The translations under genes and the position numbers were made by a program. Source: Paenibacillus sp. 1011MAR3C5 (lineage in GTDB: Bacteria > Bacillota > Bacilli > Paenibacillales > Paenibacillaceae). From it: 64,000 nucleotides of DNA. The notes under the pieces are model-generated. The model made no database searches and had not been told where the DNA came from. It worked only from the letters and a program-made list of their open reading frames with translations. Every line of letters begins with the position of its first letter. Position 1 is the stretch's first letter. The stretch lies in assembly GCF_003591485.1 (NCBI RefSeq), contig NZ_QZCF01000013.1:1-64000 (forward strand), read 5' to 3'. Of this stretch, positions 34,369 through 44,234 are shown in pieces.

Positions 34369-34446
34369 TCTCCCTCAACTCCTATCCGTTATCTATCATT
34401 ATGGTCAAGGATCGAGAGAGGCATTCCTCTTAGGAGGTCAGCAGAC

Positions 34447-34482
34447 AAAAAAATAGCGCCCCGGATCGCTCCAGAGCGCTAT
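34447..34482 (-). terminator. intrinsic terminator after purA
   Basis: ATAGCGC/GCGCTAT stem with an internal GGA/TCC extension and seven T on the minus strand, 14 bp from the purA stop. Confidence 0.9.
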
Positions 34483-34495
34483 GCCTGCGATTATT

Positions 34496-35839
<1,344 letters not shown>

Positions 35840-35900
35840 TTAACGCGGCGCTCGCCAGAAGACAGCATTATTAGTGTAGCAGTCTCACCTGCAGAAGTCA

Positions 35901-35943
35901 AACGAAAAACGAACAATTGCACAGTCGCCCATGCAATTGTTCG
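35901..35943 (-). terminator. intrinsic terminator after dnaB
   Basis: Perfect 12-bp stem CGAACAATTGCA/TGCAATTGTTCG followed by TTTTTCGTTT on the minus strand, a few bases after the dnaB stop. Confidence 0.9.
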
Positions 35944-35947
35944 GATA

Positions 35948-37309
35948 TTACGAGGCTTGTGACGGATCCTGATGGCTCCGGTCCAAGCTTACGAATTTAT
36001 TGTAGTTTTTGAGGAAAACCAGCTCGACGGTGCCGACCGGACCGTTACGCTGCTTGGCGATGATAATCTCGATGATGTTCTTCTTCTCCGATTCCTTGTC
36101 ATAGTAGTCGTCCCGGTACAGGAACGATACGATATCGGCATCCTGCTCGATCGAGCCGGATTCCCTAAGGTCGGACATCATCGGACGCTTGTCCTGCCGC
36201 TGCTCGACGCCCCGGCTAAGCTGCGACAGCGCGATAACGGGAACTTCCAGCTCACGCGCAATCTGCTTCAGCGTACGGGAAATTTCGGATACTTCCTGCT
36301 GGCGGTTCTCGCCAGCCTTGCCGCGTCCCTGAATGAGCTGCAAGTAGTCGATCAGGATCATGCCTAGTCCGCGTTCCTTCTTCAGTCTGCGGCACTTCGC
36401 GCGAATGTCGGCGACAGTAATGCCTGGCGTATCATCGATGAAGATCTGTGCCTCTGACAAGGCTCCGATCGCCATCGTCAGCTTCTCCCAATCGTCGCCT
36501 TCCAGGTTGCCTGTCCGCATGCGCGTCGCGTCGACATTGGCCTCGGCACAGATCATCCGCTGTACAAGCTGAGCCGCTGACATCTCCAGGGAGAAGATCG
36601 CGACGGTCTCCTTCGCCCTGACGCCCACGTTCTGGGCGATATTCAGTGCGAAGGCAGTCTTGCCGACGGAAGGACGCGCCGCCACGATGATAAGGTCGCT
36701 TCGCTGGAAGCCGGCCGTCATCCGGTCGAGATCGACGAAGCCCGATGGAATGCCCGTCGTTCCGCCCTTGTTGGCATATAGAAACTCGACCTTCTCGAAT
36801 ACCTCCATCAATACATCCCGAATGGAGATAAAGCCGCTGCTGGACCGCCGGTTGGAGATCTCGAGAATCTTCTTCTCCGCATCGCTCAGCAGAACGCCGA
36901 CATCCTCAGCGTTGGCATAACCATCGGTGACGATATTAGTTGCGGTACGGATGAGGCGCCGCAGCATCGATTTCTCTTCAACGATCTGGGCGTAATAATC
37001 GACGTTCGCCGCAGTTGGCACGGCATTGGCGAGCTTCGCCAAGTAGCTGACGCCGCCAATTTCCTCCAGCAGCCCTTGATCCTGGAGATGCGCCGTAAGG
37101 GTGACTAGATCGACCGGTTGATTGCTCTCGCCCAGCTCAATCATGGCTTCATATATTCTTTGATGTCCGCTGCTGTAGAAATCCTCGCTCCGAATCCGCT
37201 CCATCGCCGTAATCAATGCTTCCGGCTGGAGCAGAATCGCACCGATGACCGCTTGCTCCGCTTCCACGTTTTGCGGCGGAACCCGGTCGAACATCGGCTC
37301 CATACTCAT
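35948..37309 (-). CDS. dnaB: replicative DNA helicase DnaB
   Basis: 453 residues. N-terminal DnaB domain (PPQNVEAEQAVIGAILLQPE) and RecA-like motor with Walker A ARPSVGKTAFALN, Walker B ILIDYLQLI and arginine finger region. It is the hexameric helicase that unwinds DNA ahead of the fork (DnaC in B. subtilis naming). GGAGAGG lies before the ATG. It follows rplI in the conserved origin-region order; no intein or intron is present. Confidence 0.97.
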   Translation of the reverse strand: MSMEPMFDRVPPQNVEAEQAVIGAILLQPEALITAMERIRSEDFYSSGHQRIYEAMIELGESNQPVDLVTLTAHLQDQGLLEEIGGVSYLAKLANAVPTAANVDYYAQIVEEKSMLRRLIRTATNIVTDGYANAEDVGVLLSDAEKKILEISNRRSSSGFISIRDVLMEVFEKVEFLYANKGGTTGIPSGFVDLDRMTAGFQRSDLIIVAARPSVGKTAFALNIAQNVGVRAKETVAIFSLEMSAAQLVQRMICAEANVDATRMRTGNLEGDDWEKLTMAIGALSEAQIFIDDTPGITVADIRAKCRRLKKERGLGMILIDYLQLIQGRGKAGENRQQEVSEISRTLKQIARELEVPVIALSQLSRGVEQRQDKRPMMSDLRESGSIEQDADIVSFLYRDDYYDKESEKKNIIEIIIAKQRNGPVGTVELVFLKNYNKFVSLDRSHQDPSQAS

Positions 37310-37383
37310 CGTGCGCCTCTCCTTTCATTTATATACATTGCTAAAGTAGTCAAAAATCAAATAGCTGGGCATAAACGCTGCGA

Positions 37384-37500
37384 GAGGGGATTATTCCTCC
37401 GATCGCTGTTGTAGACGGAATCTCTCATTTTCTTCAACCGCTAAGCGGTTAGAATCCGTCTACAAAGGCGAACACTTCATTTCTCCGGAACAATCCCCTC
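37384..37500. repeat. 117-bp imperfect palindromic intergenic element
   Basis: Outer arms GAGGGGATTATTCC (37384) and GGAACAATCCCCTC (ends 37500), middle arms TTGTAGACGGA (37409-37419) and TCCGTCTACAA (37455-37465), inner hairpin AACCGC-TAA-GCGGTT (37436-37450). Three nested inverted repeats between rplI and dnaB look like a dispersed REP/MITE-type element or a structured RNA. Copies elsewhere in the genome would decide. Confidence 0.65.
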
Positions 37501-37586
37501 TTCTCCGCGCGTACCCGCACGCCGAGCTTTTTTAATACATCAAGCCATGAATAATGGCTTCAAATGAATTTTCAACTGAACAATCC

Positions 37587-38030
37587 TTATTCCTCAGCCG
37601 TCTGAACGTTCAGCTTCGCTTTCACGTCAGGATGCAGCTTTACTGGAACCTGAGTAACACCCAGCGTACGGATCGGCTCATCCAGCTCGATTTTGCGCTT
37701 GTCGATTTTGACGCCTTTTGCTGCCAATGCTTCGGCGATCTGCTTGCTGGTGATAGCGCCGAACAGGCGGCCGCCTTCGCCAGCCTTTGCCTTAACGACA
37801 ATGGTCATCTCTTCGAGGCGCTTGCCCAGTGCCTCAGCGTCTTCCTTTTCCTTCTGCTTGCGCTTCTCTTCGGAAGCCGTCTGAACCTCAAGCGTCTTCA
37901 GGTTGCCGTCCGAAGCCAGCTTCGCCAGACCTTTCGGCAGCAGGAAGTTGCGTACATAGCCCTCCGACAGATCCTTCACTTGGCCTCTTTTCCCTTGGCC
38001 CTTCACGTCTTGCAAGAAGATTACTTTCAT
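37587..38030 (-). CDS. rplI: 50S ribosomal protein L9
   Basis: 147 residues. N-terminal domain [35 protein letters not shown], long connecting helix and C-terminal rRNA-binding domain ([13 protein letters not shown]). It binds 23S rRNA domain V and helps reading-frame maintenance. The start overlaps the gdpP stop by four bases, with GAGGGG upstream inside gdpP. Normal length. Confidence 0.97.
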   Translation of the reverse strand: MKVIFLQDVKGQGKRGQVKDLSEGYVRNFLLPKGLAKLASDGNLKTLEVQTASEEKRKQKEKEDAEALGKRLEEMTIVVKAKAGEGGRLFGAITSKQIAEALAAKGVKIDKRKIELDEPIRTLGVTQVPVKLHPDVKAKLNVQTAEE

Positions 38031-39988
38031 TCGAATAACCCCTCTTCCGATTCAATTTGTTCGAGTACGGCCTTCAGCTTGGCCGCTACCTCGCCGACAG
38101 TCCCTTCGAGCTGGGCCGCCGCATTCGTCAGATGGCCGCCGCCGCCCATCCGCTCCATAACGACCTGTACGTTCATGCCGCCAAGTGAGCGTGCGCTGAT
38201 GCCGATTAATCCGTCCGGCCTCTCGCCAATGACGAAGGAAGCCAGTATATCGGTCATATTCAGCAGCGTGTCGGCCGATTGCGCAATCAATAGCTGCGAA
38301 TTTACCTTGCCGCCTTCGACTACCGCAAAGGCAACATGGTCATACAACACCTGCGCATGCTTGATAATCTCCGCTTTGTTCACGTAGCCTTCGAGATCCT
38401 CCTGCAGCATGCGCTGGATCATCATCGTATCCGCACCGTTGCGCCGCAGGAAGGACGCCGCTTCGAATGTTCTGGCTCCCGTACGGAGCGAGAAGCTCTT
38501 CGTATCGACCGTAATGCCCGCGAGCAGCGATGTCGCCTCGCGAATATCGAGCACGACCCGGTCGTGGATATATTGCAGCAGCTCGGTGACCAGCTCGCAT
38601 GTGGAGGAAGCGTACGGCTCCATATAGACCAGAATCGCGTTGGAGATGAATTCCTCACCGCGGCGATGATGGTCGATGACGACAATGCGGTCGGTCTGCG
38701 ACAGCAGCTTAGGCTCCTTAACCATGGAGGCCTTATGCGTGTCGACGACAATTGCCAGCGACTGCGGTGTTATCAGCGCCATCGCTTGCTCCGGCGACAC
38801 GAACCGCTTCGATAGCTTCTCGTCCTCGCGGATGAGCTCCATCATCTTGTCAATGGAGGAGTTGACTCCCTCCAATACGATATAAGCTTCCTTGCCGAAG
38901 AGCTGAGCCGCCTTCAGTACGCCGATCGCCGCGCCAACGGCGTCCATATCTGGCAGCTTGTGACCCATAATGACAACATTGTGGCTCTCACGGATCAAGT
39001 CGCGCAGCGCATGAGCGACAACCCTCGCTCTGACGCGCGTCCGCTTCTCGACCGCGTTCGTCTTGCCGCCGTAGAATGACTGGCGGCTGCCGACCTTGAC
39101 CGCCGCTTGGTCGCCGCCGCGTCCAAGTGCGATATCAAGGCTCATATGCGCCCACTGGCCAAGCTCGACGATCTGCTCCGCGCCTGCGGCGAAGCCGATG
39201 CTGAGCGTGACCGGGATCTTCTGCTCCCCGGTCATCTCACGCACTTCATCCAGAATGACAAAGCGCGAATGCTCCAGCTGGCGAAGCGTCTTCTGGTCGG
39301 TAATCAAGATAAAGCGGTCGGATGTGACCCGCTTAAGATAGATTTTGTACTTCTGCGCCCACTCCGTAATCTCGGTTGTCACCCTGGAGAGCAGCGTGCC
39401 GCGCTGGTGATCATCCAGTCCTTGCGTCACTTCCTCCAGGTTATCGATCATCACGACGCCAATCGACAGCTTCTCGTCCTCATACTTGCGGCCGAGCTGC
39501 CAGAGGTCCGTAATGTTCTTCACATAGAGAATGCGTTCCTTAGGCCGAAAGATCAGCTGATACATATGCGTACCGACAGCCGCTTCTACCGTGCCTTCGC
39601 GGTCCTTCGCATGCTGGAGCGTCGGGAACAGCTCCGTCAGCGGTACTCCGATCAAGGATTCCTTCTCCATTAGCTGCGAGATATACGGATTATGCCACTC
39701 AACCGTGCGTTCTTCATTATATAAAATAATGCCGAACGGCAACTCGTTGATCACGTCGTTGCCGCCTTTCTTCACCCGATACGACAACGTGCCGAGGTAC
39801 GTCTTCAAGTCCTTGCGGAACGCGCGTTCCGCAAAAAACGTGTAGACTGCTATTCCGATTGTCACGATAAAAGCGGCTAGGCCGACGATCCACTGGAACC
39901 AGGCCAACACGGCAGACATGAGCAGCATGGCTCCAAGCGCCGCCACATGATGCATGCCGTGCCATCTGTTAATTAGAAACTTTGGCAT
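38027..39988 (-). CDS. gdpP: cyclic-di-AMP phosphodiesterase GdpP
   Basis: 653 residues: two N-terminal membrane helices ([33 protein letters not shown]), PAS-like domain, degenerate GGDEF and a C-terminal DHH-DHHA1 catalytic part with [21 protein letters not shown] and [10 protein letters not shown]. It hydrolyses c-di-AMP to pApA, controlling potassium uptake and wall integrity, relevant to the KtrAB and Mrp systems nearby. Translationally coupled to rplI, 18 bp after yybS. Confidence 0.96.
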   Translation of the reverse strand: MPKFLINRWHGMHHVAALGAMLLMSAVLAWFQWIVGLAAFIVTIGIAVYTFFAERAFRKDLKTYLGTLSYRVKKGGNDVINELPFGIILYNEERTVEWHNPYISQLMEKESLIGVPLTELFPTLQHAKDREGTVEAAVGTHMYQLIFRPKERILYVKNITDLWQLGRKYEDEKLSIGVVMIDNLEEVTQGLDDHQRGTLLSRVTTEITEWAQKYKIYLKRVTSDRFILITDQKTLRQLEHSRFVILDEVREMTGEQKIPVTLSIGFAAGAEQIVELGQWAHMSLDIALGRGGDQAAVKVGSRQSFYGGKTNAVEKRTRVRARVVAHALRDLIRESHNVVIMGHKLPDMDAVGAAIGVLKAAQLFGKEAYIVLEGVNSSIDKMMELIREDEKLSKRFVSPEQAMALITPQSLAIVVDTHKASMVKEPKLLSQTDRIVVIDHHRRGEEFISNAILVYMEPYASSTCELVTELLQYIHDRVVLDIREATSLLAGITVDTKSFSLRTGARTFEAASFLRRNGADTMMIQRMLQEDLEGYVNKAEIIKHAQVLYDHVAFAVVEGGKVNSQLLIAQSADTLLNMTDILASFVIGERPDGLIGISARSLGGMNVQVVMERMGGGGHLTNAAAQLEGTVGEVAAKLKAVLEQIESEEGLFE

Positions 39989-40006
39989 TTCCCATTCGCT
40001 CCCGTG

Positions 40007-40912
40007 CTATTGTTGTTTGGTAAACGACTTCCGGATCGGAAAGGCGGTATCCAGGACGCCAATCAAGCTAAGCGGCGGCAAGAGCAGCACTGGTATGGCG
40101 ATTAGGATCGGGACGGCTTTGTTCCACTTCCTCTCATGTGCAATGAAAAAGAAGAAGCCGATCGCTTGTATCGCGAATACGTAACTGAGCAGCGGCACCA
40201 GATTCATAAGCGCCACCGCGAGGAACGAATCGTCGCCTGGCTTGATGAACAGGTCGATCACATACGCGATCAGATAATAAATAACCAGAACGCGTGGCAA
40301 GCGCCAGTCCTTCGCCATCGGGAACGCCGGAACGTCTAGTCCGGTGCGCATGACGACTCTGCGCGATACATAATGCGAGAATACCGTGTACACAAACGCC
40401 AGGACGATAAAGGTTAGCGGGATCATATGGATGACTCTTTGAATCAAGAGATCAATAAATTCCGAATCCCAGCCCGGTGCAAGCAAGTTCTGCTCCTGCA
40501 TCGAATCGAATGTCGTGCGTATCGTGTGGCTCATCTCGTTCAGCAGTGAAATATCAAATATCATTTGGAACAGCATCAGCTCTAGCATAAGCAAAGCCAG
40601 GATGACGATCGTACCCGTCCGTATGACCTTAGCTGCAGCAGCCCCGCTCTTGTACAGATGTCCCATGACAATTGCCGGGACGAGGAAGAACAAGCCGATA
40701 ATGAGAACGGCGGGGCCGGCGATTAATCCCGCAAGCAGCCATACCGGTATTAAGTGTAACAGGAACGCTCCTCTGGACAGTGTCGTATAGAGTACCACAT
40801 ACGGAACCATCATCAGCAGCAGCGCTGGTAAGTTAAGCAAAGGCACAGCCAGCAGCAGCAATAGCAGGAACGCCGCTCCGCTCCACAGCAAGGGTTTCAA
40901 CCCAGTCTTCAT
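40007..40912 (-). CDS. yybS: DUF2232 membrane protein YybS
   Basis: 301 residues with about seven or eight membrane segments and no soluble domain. Order yybS-gdpP-rplI-dnaB is conserved in Bacillales and the fold is that of DUF2232, related to ECF-transporter-like membrane proteins; the transported substrate, if any, is unknown. AGAGGTGAAC precedes the ATG. A promoter with an extended -10 lies 55 bp upstream. Confidence 0.92.
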   Translation of the reverse strand: MKTGLKPLLWSGAAFLLLLLLAVPLLNLPALLLMMVPYVVLYTTLSRGAFLLHLIPVWLLAGLIAGPAVLIIGLFFLVPAIVMGHLYKSGAAAAKVIRTGTIVILALLMLELMLFQMIFDISLLNEMSHTIRTTFDSMQEQNLLAPGWDSEFIDLLIQRVIHMIPLTFIVLAFVYTVFSHYVSRRVVMRTGLDVPAFPMAKDWRLPRVLVIYYLIAYVIDLFIKPGDDSFLAVALMNLVPLLSYVFAIQAIGFFFFIAHERKWNKAVPILIAIPVLLLPPLSLIGVLDTAFPIRKSFTKQQ

Positions 40913-40968
40913 CCGTTCACCTCTTAAGCCATTTCTAAGTTCTTGTGTCTAGGAGACATTCATCCCTC

Positions 40969-40977
40969 ATTATAGCA
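40969..40977 (-). promoter_or_regulatory. extended -10 promoter of yybS-gdpP-rplI
   Basis: On the minus strand TGCTATAAT (TATAAT at 40969-40974) lies about 57 bp before the yybS start. The -35 region has no good match, consistent with an extended -10 promoter. Confidence 0.5.
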
Positions 40978-41041
40978 CAAAAGCCCGTTTGCGCACGCAT
41001 AGATGAGTCCGCCTTATGGCTGGGTATTCCGGTAATAAAGG

Positions 41042-41090
41042 GAAGGGACTCCCCCGCTGAATCATTCAGATCCGTTGGGACAGTCCCTTC
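41042..41090 (-). terminator. terminator overlapping the CBS gene end
   Basis: GAAGGGACT/AGTCCCTTC stem around the stop codon of the CBS gene, then CCTTTATT on the minus strand. Confidence 0.55.
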
Positions 41091-41476
41091 TGGCAATAAT
41101 CAATAATTTCGCTTCTGCGTACAATTCCGATAAAATGATCGCGATCGTCCACGACCGGCACAAAGTTCTGCACTTTGGCAAGTGAGATCAGATCGTCCAT
41201 ATTAGCATCAATATTCACCGTCTTATTGTTAATCCGCAGCGGTACGTCGATCAGCTTCACCTTATAGGAGCTGTCGAACGTCAGATCCGGACGGTTCTTC
41301 ATGAACCATAGCAGATCTCCCTCTGTAACCGTGCCGATATATCCGCCATCTTCATTAATGATGGGAACGGCAGAATAGCGGTGATATTCCATGCGCTCCA
41401 GCGCCTGTCTGAGCGTCGCGTCATGCGGCAGACATACGACCTCATGCTTCGGCAGCAGGAAAAAGGCAATATTCAT
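41066..41476 (-). CDS. tandem CBS-domain protein
   Basis: 136 residues from the ATG at 41474-41476; a GTG at 41488 overlapping the LCP stop is possible. Two CBS motifs: ATLRQALERMEYHRYSAVPI (~20-70) and NVDDLISLAKVQNFVPVVDD-like (~85-130). Such small pairs bind adenine nucleotides, and homologues of this size (CbpB/YkuL-like) bind c-di-AMP. The nearby gdpP makes c-di-AMP binding plausible, but the sequence alone does not prove it. Follows the LCP gene directly. Confidence 0.88.
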   Translation of the reverse strand: MNIAFFLLPKHEVVCLPHDATLRQALERMEYHRYSAVPIINEDGGYIGTVTEGDLLWFMKNRPDLTFDSSYKVKLIDVPLRINNKTVNIDANMDDLISLAKVQNFVPVVDDRDHFIGIVRRSEIIDYCQKGLSQRI

Positions 41477-41484
41477 CCTTCCAT

Positions 41485-42534
41485 TCACTCCGTTTCATGC
41501 ACCGACGACGCACTAGAGAGCGCTTCTACCTCTTTCTTGCTGTCTTGATATTTCGGAGGAAGAATCAAGCTTCCTGCTTTCGTGTCGGCGTTCAACCAGT
41601 TTTTGATCATCAGCTGGACCCCAGCCAGGTCGTCTTCATTGGCAAAATAATACCAAGCTCCTCCGGCTTCCAGCCTGTGGCCTTCGCCCAGAATCGTCTG
41701 ACTGTACATGTTGCGGTTCTTCGACTGCACCATGCTTTGGGCCAAATCAACCAGCTTGCCCGGCTGCATATCCGTGCTGAAGTTCTCGCCCATGATGTCC
41801 AGAAGCTCCGGAACCTTGCTCCATTGCTTCATCGCGGATGCCTTCTCTATCATAGCATGAAGGAACTGCGAATGTCTCTCCGTACGGCTCATATCGCCGC
41901 CGGCATCCTCGCGGTAACGCACGAAATTCAGCGCATCGTTGCCGTTATACAGGTCTTGCCCGCCTTTGATGGTAAATTTCTCATGGTACGGGTCCTTGTT
42001 TACAATATCCTCTTCAATCGGAAGCGCAATACCGCCCAATGCGTCAATTGCGGCGCGGAACCCTTCGAAGTTAATGGAAGCATAATAATTGACCGGCGCA
42101 TCGAGGAACTTCTCGACCGTATCCATCGACATGCCCGCTCCGCCGAAGGCATAAGCGTGGTTAATCTTGTCTTCACGATCCCTGCCGACAATCTCCACAT
42201 ACATATCCCGCGGAATCGACACAAGCAGCATATTGCCGTCGTTTGGACGTACGACCGTATAGATTAGCGTATCCGACCGCCCGACCTCCTTGCCGCGCTG
42301 GTCGACGCCAAGCAGCAGCACCGAGAACGGATCTTGTTTGGTTTTGTCGACATTGACCGGCTTGGGCTCGCGCCCTTCAATCGGCTTATACGTGTTCTCC
42401 AGCCGCTTCTCCACCTCGCCCTGCAGGAACCAGTCGAAGCCCATCATAGCCAGCGCACCGCGGTTAAAGTAGGCCAGTGATAAAATGACGAGAGCGACTG
42501 CACTAATGATATAGGCCCGTTTATATTTCTTCAT
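41485..42534 (-). CDS. LytR-CpsA-Psr family cell-wall ligase
   Basis: 349 residues. One N-terminal membrane helix (AYIISAVALVILSLAYFN), then the LCP domain starting FSVLLLGVDQRG, with SDTLIYTVV, VSIPRDMYV, KINHAYAFGG and the conserved FVRYREDAGGDMSRTERHSQ. These enzymes transfer wall teichoic acid or other glycopolymers from lipid carriers to peptidoglycan outside the membrane. It precedes the CBS gene with a few bases of overlap. Confidence 0.94.
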   Translation of the reverse strand: MKKYKRAYIISAVALVILSLAYFNRGALAMMGFDWFLQGEVEKRLENTYKPIEGREPKPVNVDKTKQDPFSVLLLGVDQRGKEVGRSDTLIYTVVRPNDGNMLLVSIPRDMYVEIVGRDREDKINHAYAFGGAGMSMDTVEKFLDAPVNYYASINFEGFRAAIDALGGIALPIEEDIVNKDPYHEKFTIKGGQDLYNGNDALNFVRYREDAGGDMSRTERHSQFLHAMIEKASAMKQWSKVPELLDIMGENFSTDMQPGKLVDLAQSMVQSKNRNMYSQTILGEGHRLEAGGAWYYFANEDDLAGVQLMIKNWLNADTKAGSLILPPKYQDSKKEVEALSSASSVHETE

Positions 42535-42758
42535 ATCCTACCATTCTCTCCATTCCGATATCTCTTTTTGTCGATTTAGTTGTGATATACCCCTTTTTAT
42601 TTTAGACGAAGCAAAGCCCAAGCAGGTTACAAACCCGTTACAATTCATTCGTTCCATTCTTGGGAAAGATTTGCTATAGTAGAGGGGTCTATTGCTAGTC
42701 CTAACCGAATATATTGGTTATATAACGAAGATGATCAGAAAGGGATGAACTTATCTCC

Positions 42759-43112
42759 ATGCAGCCCATTCAAGTCAATCCAGACCCGTCATCGACCGGA
42801 CTGGACCCGAAGATAGCCGCATTGCTCTGTTACTTGGCCGGATTTATTACAGGCATCCTATTTCTGGCGATTGAGAAGCAGAGCCGGTTCGTCAAATTTC
42901 ATGCCATGCAGTCTACAGCTGTCTTTGTCATCTTGGTGGCCGTCCACCTCATCCTAGGCGTCATTCCGATAATTGGCATTCTTGTCTCCTTTATTCTGAC
43001 TCCGCTTACCTTCATTCTCTGGATCGCGCTGATGCTTCTCGCGCTTCAGGGCAAGCAGTTCAAGCTGCCTTATATCGGTGAGTGGTCGGAGCAGCAAATC
43101 GGCAAGTTCTAA
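42759..43112 (+). CDS. DUF4870-type small membrane protein
   Basis: 117 residues: Pro-rich start, then three membrane segments (ALLCYLAGFITGILFLAIE, AVFVILVAVHLILGVIPIIG, FILTPLTFILWIALMLLAL) with the FVKFHAMQ motif between the first two, typical of DUF4870/Tic20-like proteins. Function unknown. AAAGGG lies rather far upstream of the ATG. A single gene with its own strong terminator, opposite in direction to its neighbours. Confidence 0.85.
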   Translation: MQPIQVNPDPSSTGLDPKIAALLCYLAGFITGILFLAIEKQSRFVKFHAMQSTAVFVILVAVHLILGVIPIIGILVSFILTPLTFILWIALMLLALQGKQFKLPYIGEWSEQQIGKF

Positions 43113-43146
43113 GCATACGTACACTTGTGGCAGCAATCCTCAATAA

Positions 43147-43189
43147 GAAGAGAAACCCGCCATCTAGACGGGTTTCTCTTCTTTTCTTC
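43147..43189 (+). terminator. strong intrinsic terminator
   Basis: GAAGAGAAACCCG/CGGGTTTCTCTTC perfect 13-bp stem followed by TTTTCTTCT. Confidence 0.9.
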
Positions 43190-43251
43190 TATAGTAGCGG
43201 CTGTCCAGGGCGCAGAAGAGGCTGTGCTCCCGCACAGCCTCCTAGTGACAG

Positions 43252-43632
43252 CTACCCGCTCTTCCCGCTGTCCTTCTGCTCCATCCGCTTCCTCTCCGTC
43301 TTCAGATCATCCTGCACGCTGCCCTTCCATAGCGACACACCGGAACGATAAGCCGCGCGTCCGTTCAGATGCCCGGCTACCGGCGAGGTGATGAATACAA
43401 ACACAATCCCAAGCAGCAACTTAATGCTGATATGATTCTCGAATGCCCAAAAGTACAGAAATCCGCCAAACAAGATAAGGAGCACGCCCATTGTCGCGCT
43501 TTTGGTCGCAGCATGGGATCGCAGATATACATCCGGCAGCCTGATGAGACCGAAGACGCTGATCACGCAGACGATTGCTCCAAGTAAGATAAGTATGCCA
43601 ATCAGCCACTCACCGATCATCCCCAGACTCAA
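43252..43632 (-). CDS. mrpG: Mrp Na+/H+ antiporter subunit G
   Basis: 126 residues. Three membrane segments (WLIGILILLGAIVCVISVFGL, MGVLLILFGGFLYFW, LLLGIVFVFITSPVAGHL) with the IRLPDVYLRSHAATKSAT motif of PhaG/MnhG. TTG start with GAGGGGTG six bases upstream; overlaps mrpF by 23 bp. Last gene of the operon. Subunit of the multimeric antiporter that exports Na+ in exchange for H+. Confidence 0.94.
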   Translation of the reverse strand: MSLGMIGEWLIGILILLGAIVCVISVFGLIRLPDVYLRSHAATKSATMGVLLILFGGFLYFWAFENHISIKLLLGIVFVFITSPVAGHLNGRAAYRSGVSLWKGSVQDDLKTERKRMEQKDSGKSG

Positions 43633-43894
43633 GGACTACACCCCTCTCTATATATCTCGCGAATGCTGTCGTGCCGATGAACGTCAGAATGCCGAGAAGC
43701 AGAATAATATCGAAGTAGGCTGTCGTCCGGAGCAGTATGCCCAGCACCGCGATCGTCGCCAGCAGCAGAATGCCAATGGTGTCGAGCGCTGCGATCCGGT
43801 CCGGTATGGACGGGCCCTTGAGCAGACGGTACAGAGCGCCGATAATAGCCAGCGACAACAAAATAAGTGCAGACAGCAGCAATCCTTCCATCAT
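43610..43894 (-). CDS. mrpF: Mrp Na+/H+ antiporter subunit F
   Basis: 94 residues from the ATG at 43892-43894 (GGAGGTGA upstream), overlapping the mrpE stop. Three membrane helices and the conserved GPSIPDRIAALDTIG loop of MrpF/MnhF. The upstream extension of the open frame belongs to the shadow of mrpE. Confidence 0.94.
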   Translation of the reverse strand: MMEGLLLSALILLSLAIIGALYRLLKGPSIPDRIAALDTIGILLLATIAVLGILLRTTAYFDIILLLGILTFIGTTAFARYIERGVVLESGDDR

Positions 43895-44229
43895 GCGCGC
43901 GTCACCTCCATGATGGCTCGTTCGAATGAGTTTTTGATTTGATGGGATAATTGCTCCGCATCCTCTATATCCATCGCATGAATATACAGCGTCTCCCCGT
44001 CGCCCGCTACATCCAGCGTAAGCGTTCCGGGCGTCAGACAAATCAGGCAGGAGAGCAGCGTAATTTCCCAATTCGACTTCAGCTCCGTCTTCATTGCGAA
44101 GATGCCAGGCCGGATGGAAAGCTTCGGCTGCAGGATTTGCCTCAGTACGACGTAACTGGATATGAACAATTCCCTATTAAAGATAAATAACAGCTTAACC
44201 CCTGCCCATGTCCGCTTCAGTATAACCAT
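43891..44229 (-). CDS. mrpE: Mrp Na+/H+ antiporter subunit E, short form
   Basis: 112 residues, against ~158 in Bacillus MrpE. The part present matches the family from the second conserved stretch on: VLRQILQPKLSIRPGIFAM, TELKSNWEITLLSCLICLTPGT and ETLYIHAMDI. The first ~45 residues, which carry the first two membrane helices, are missing; only one hydrophobic segment (KLLFIFNRELFISSYVVL) precedes the soluble part. AGGAG lies eight bases before the ATG and mrpD ends six bases upstream, so there is no room for the lost part. Confidence 0.88.
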   Translation of the reverse strand: MVILKRTWAGVKLLFIFNRELFISSYVVLRQILQPKLSIRPGIFAMKTELKSNWEITLLSCLICLTPGTLTLDVAGDGETLYIHAMDIEDAEQLSHQIKNSFERAIMEVTRA

Positions 44230-44234
44230 CTCAT

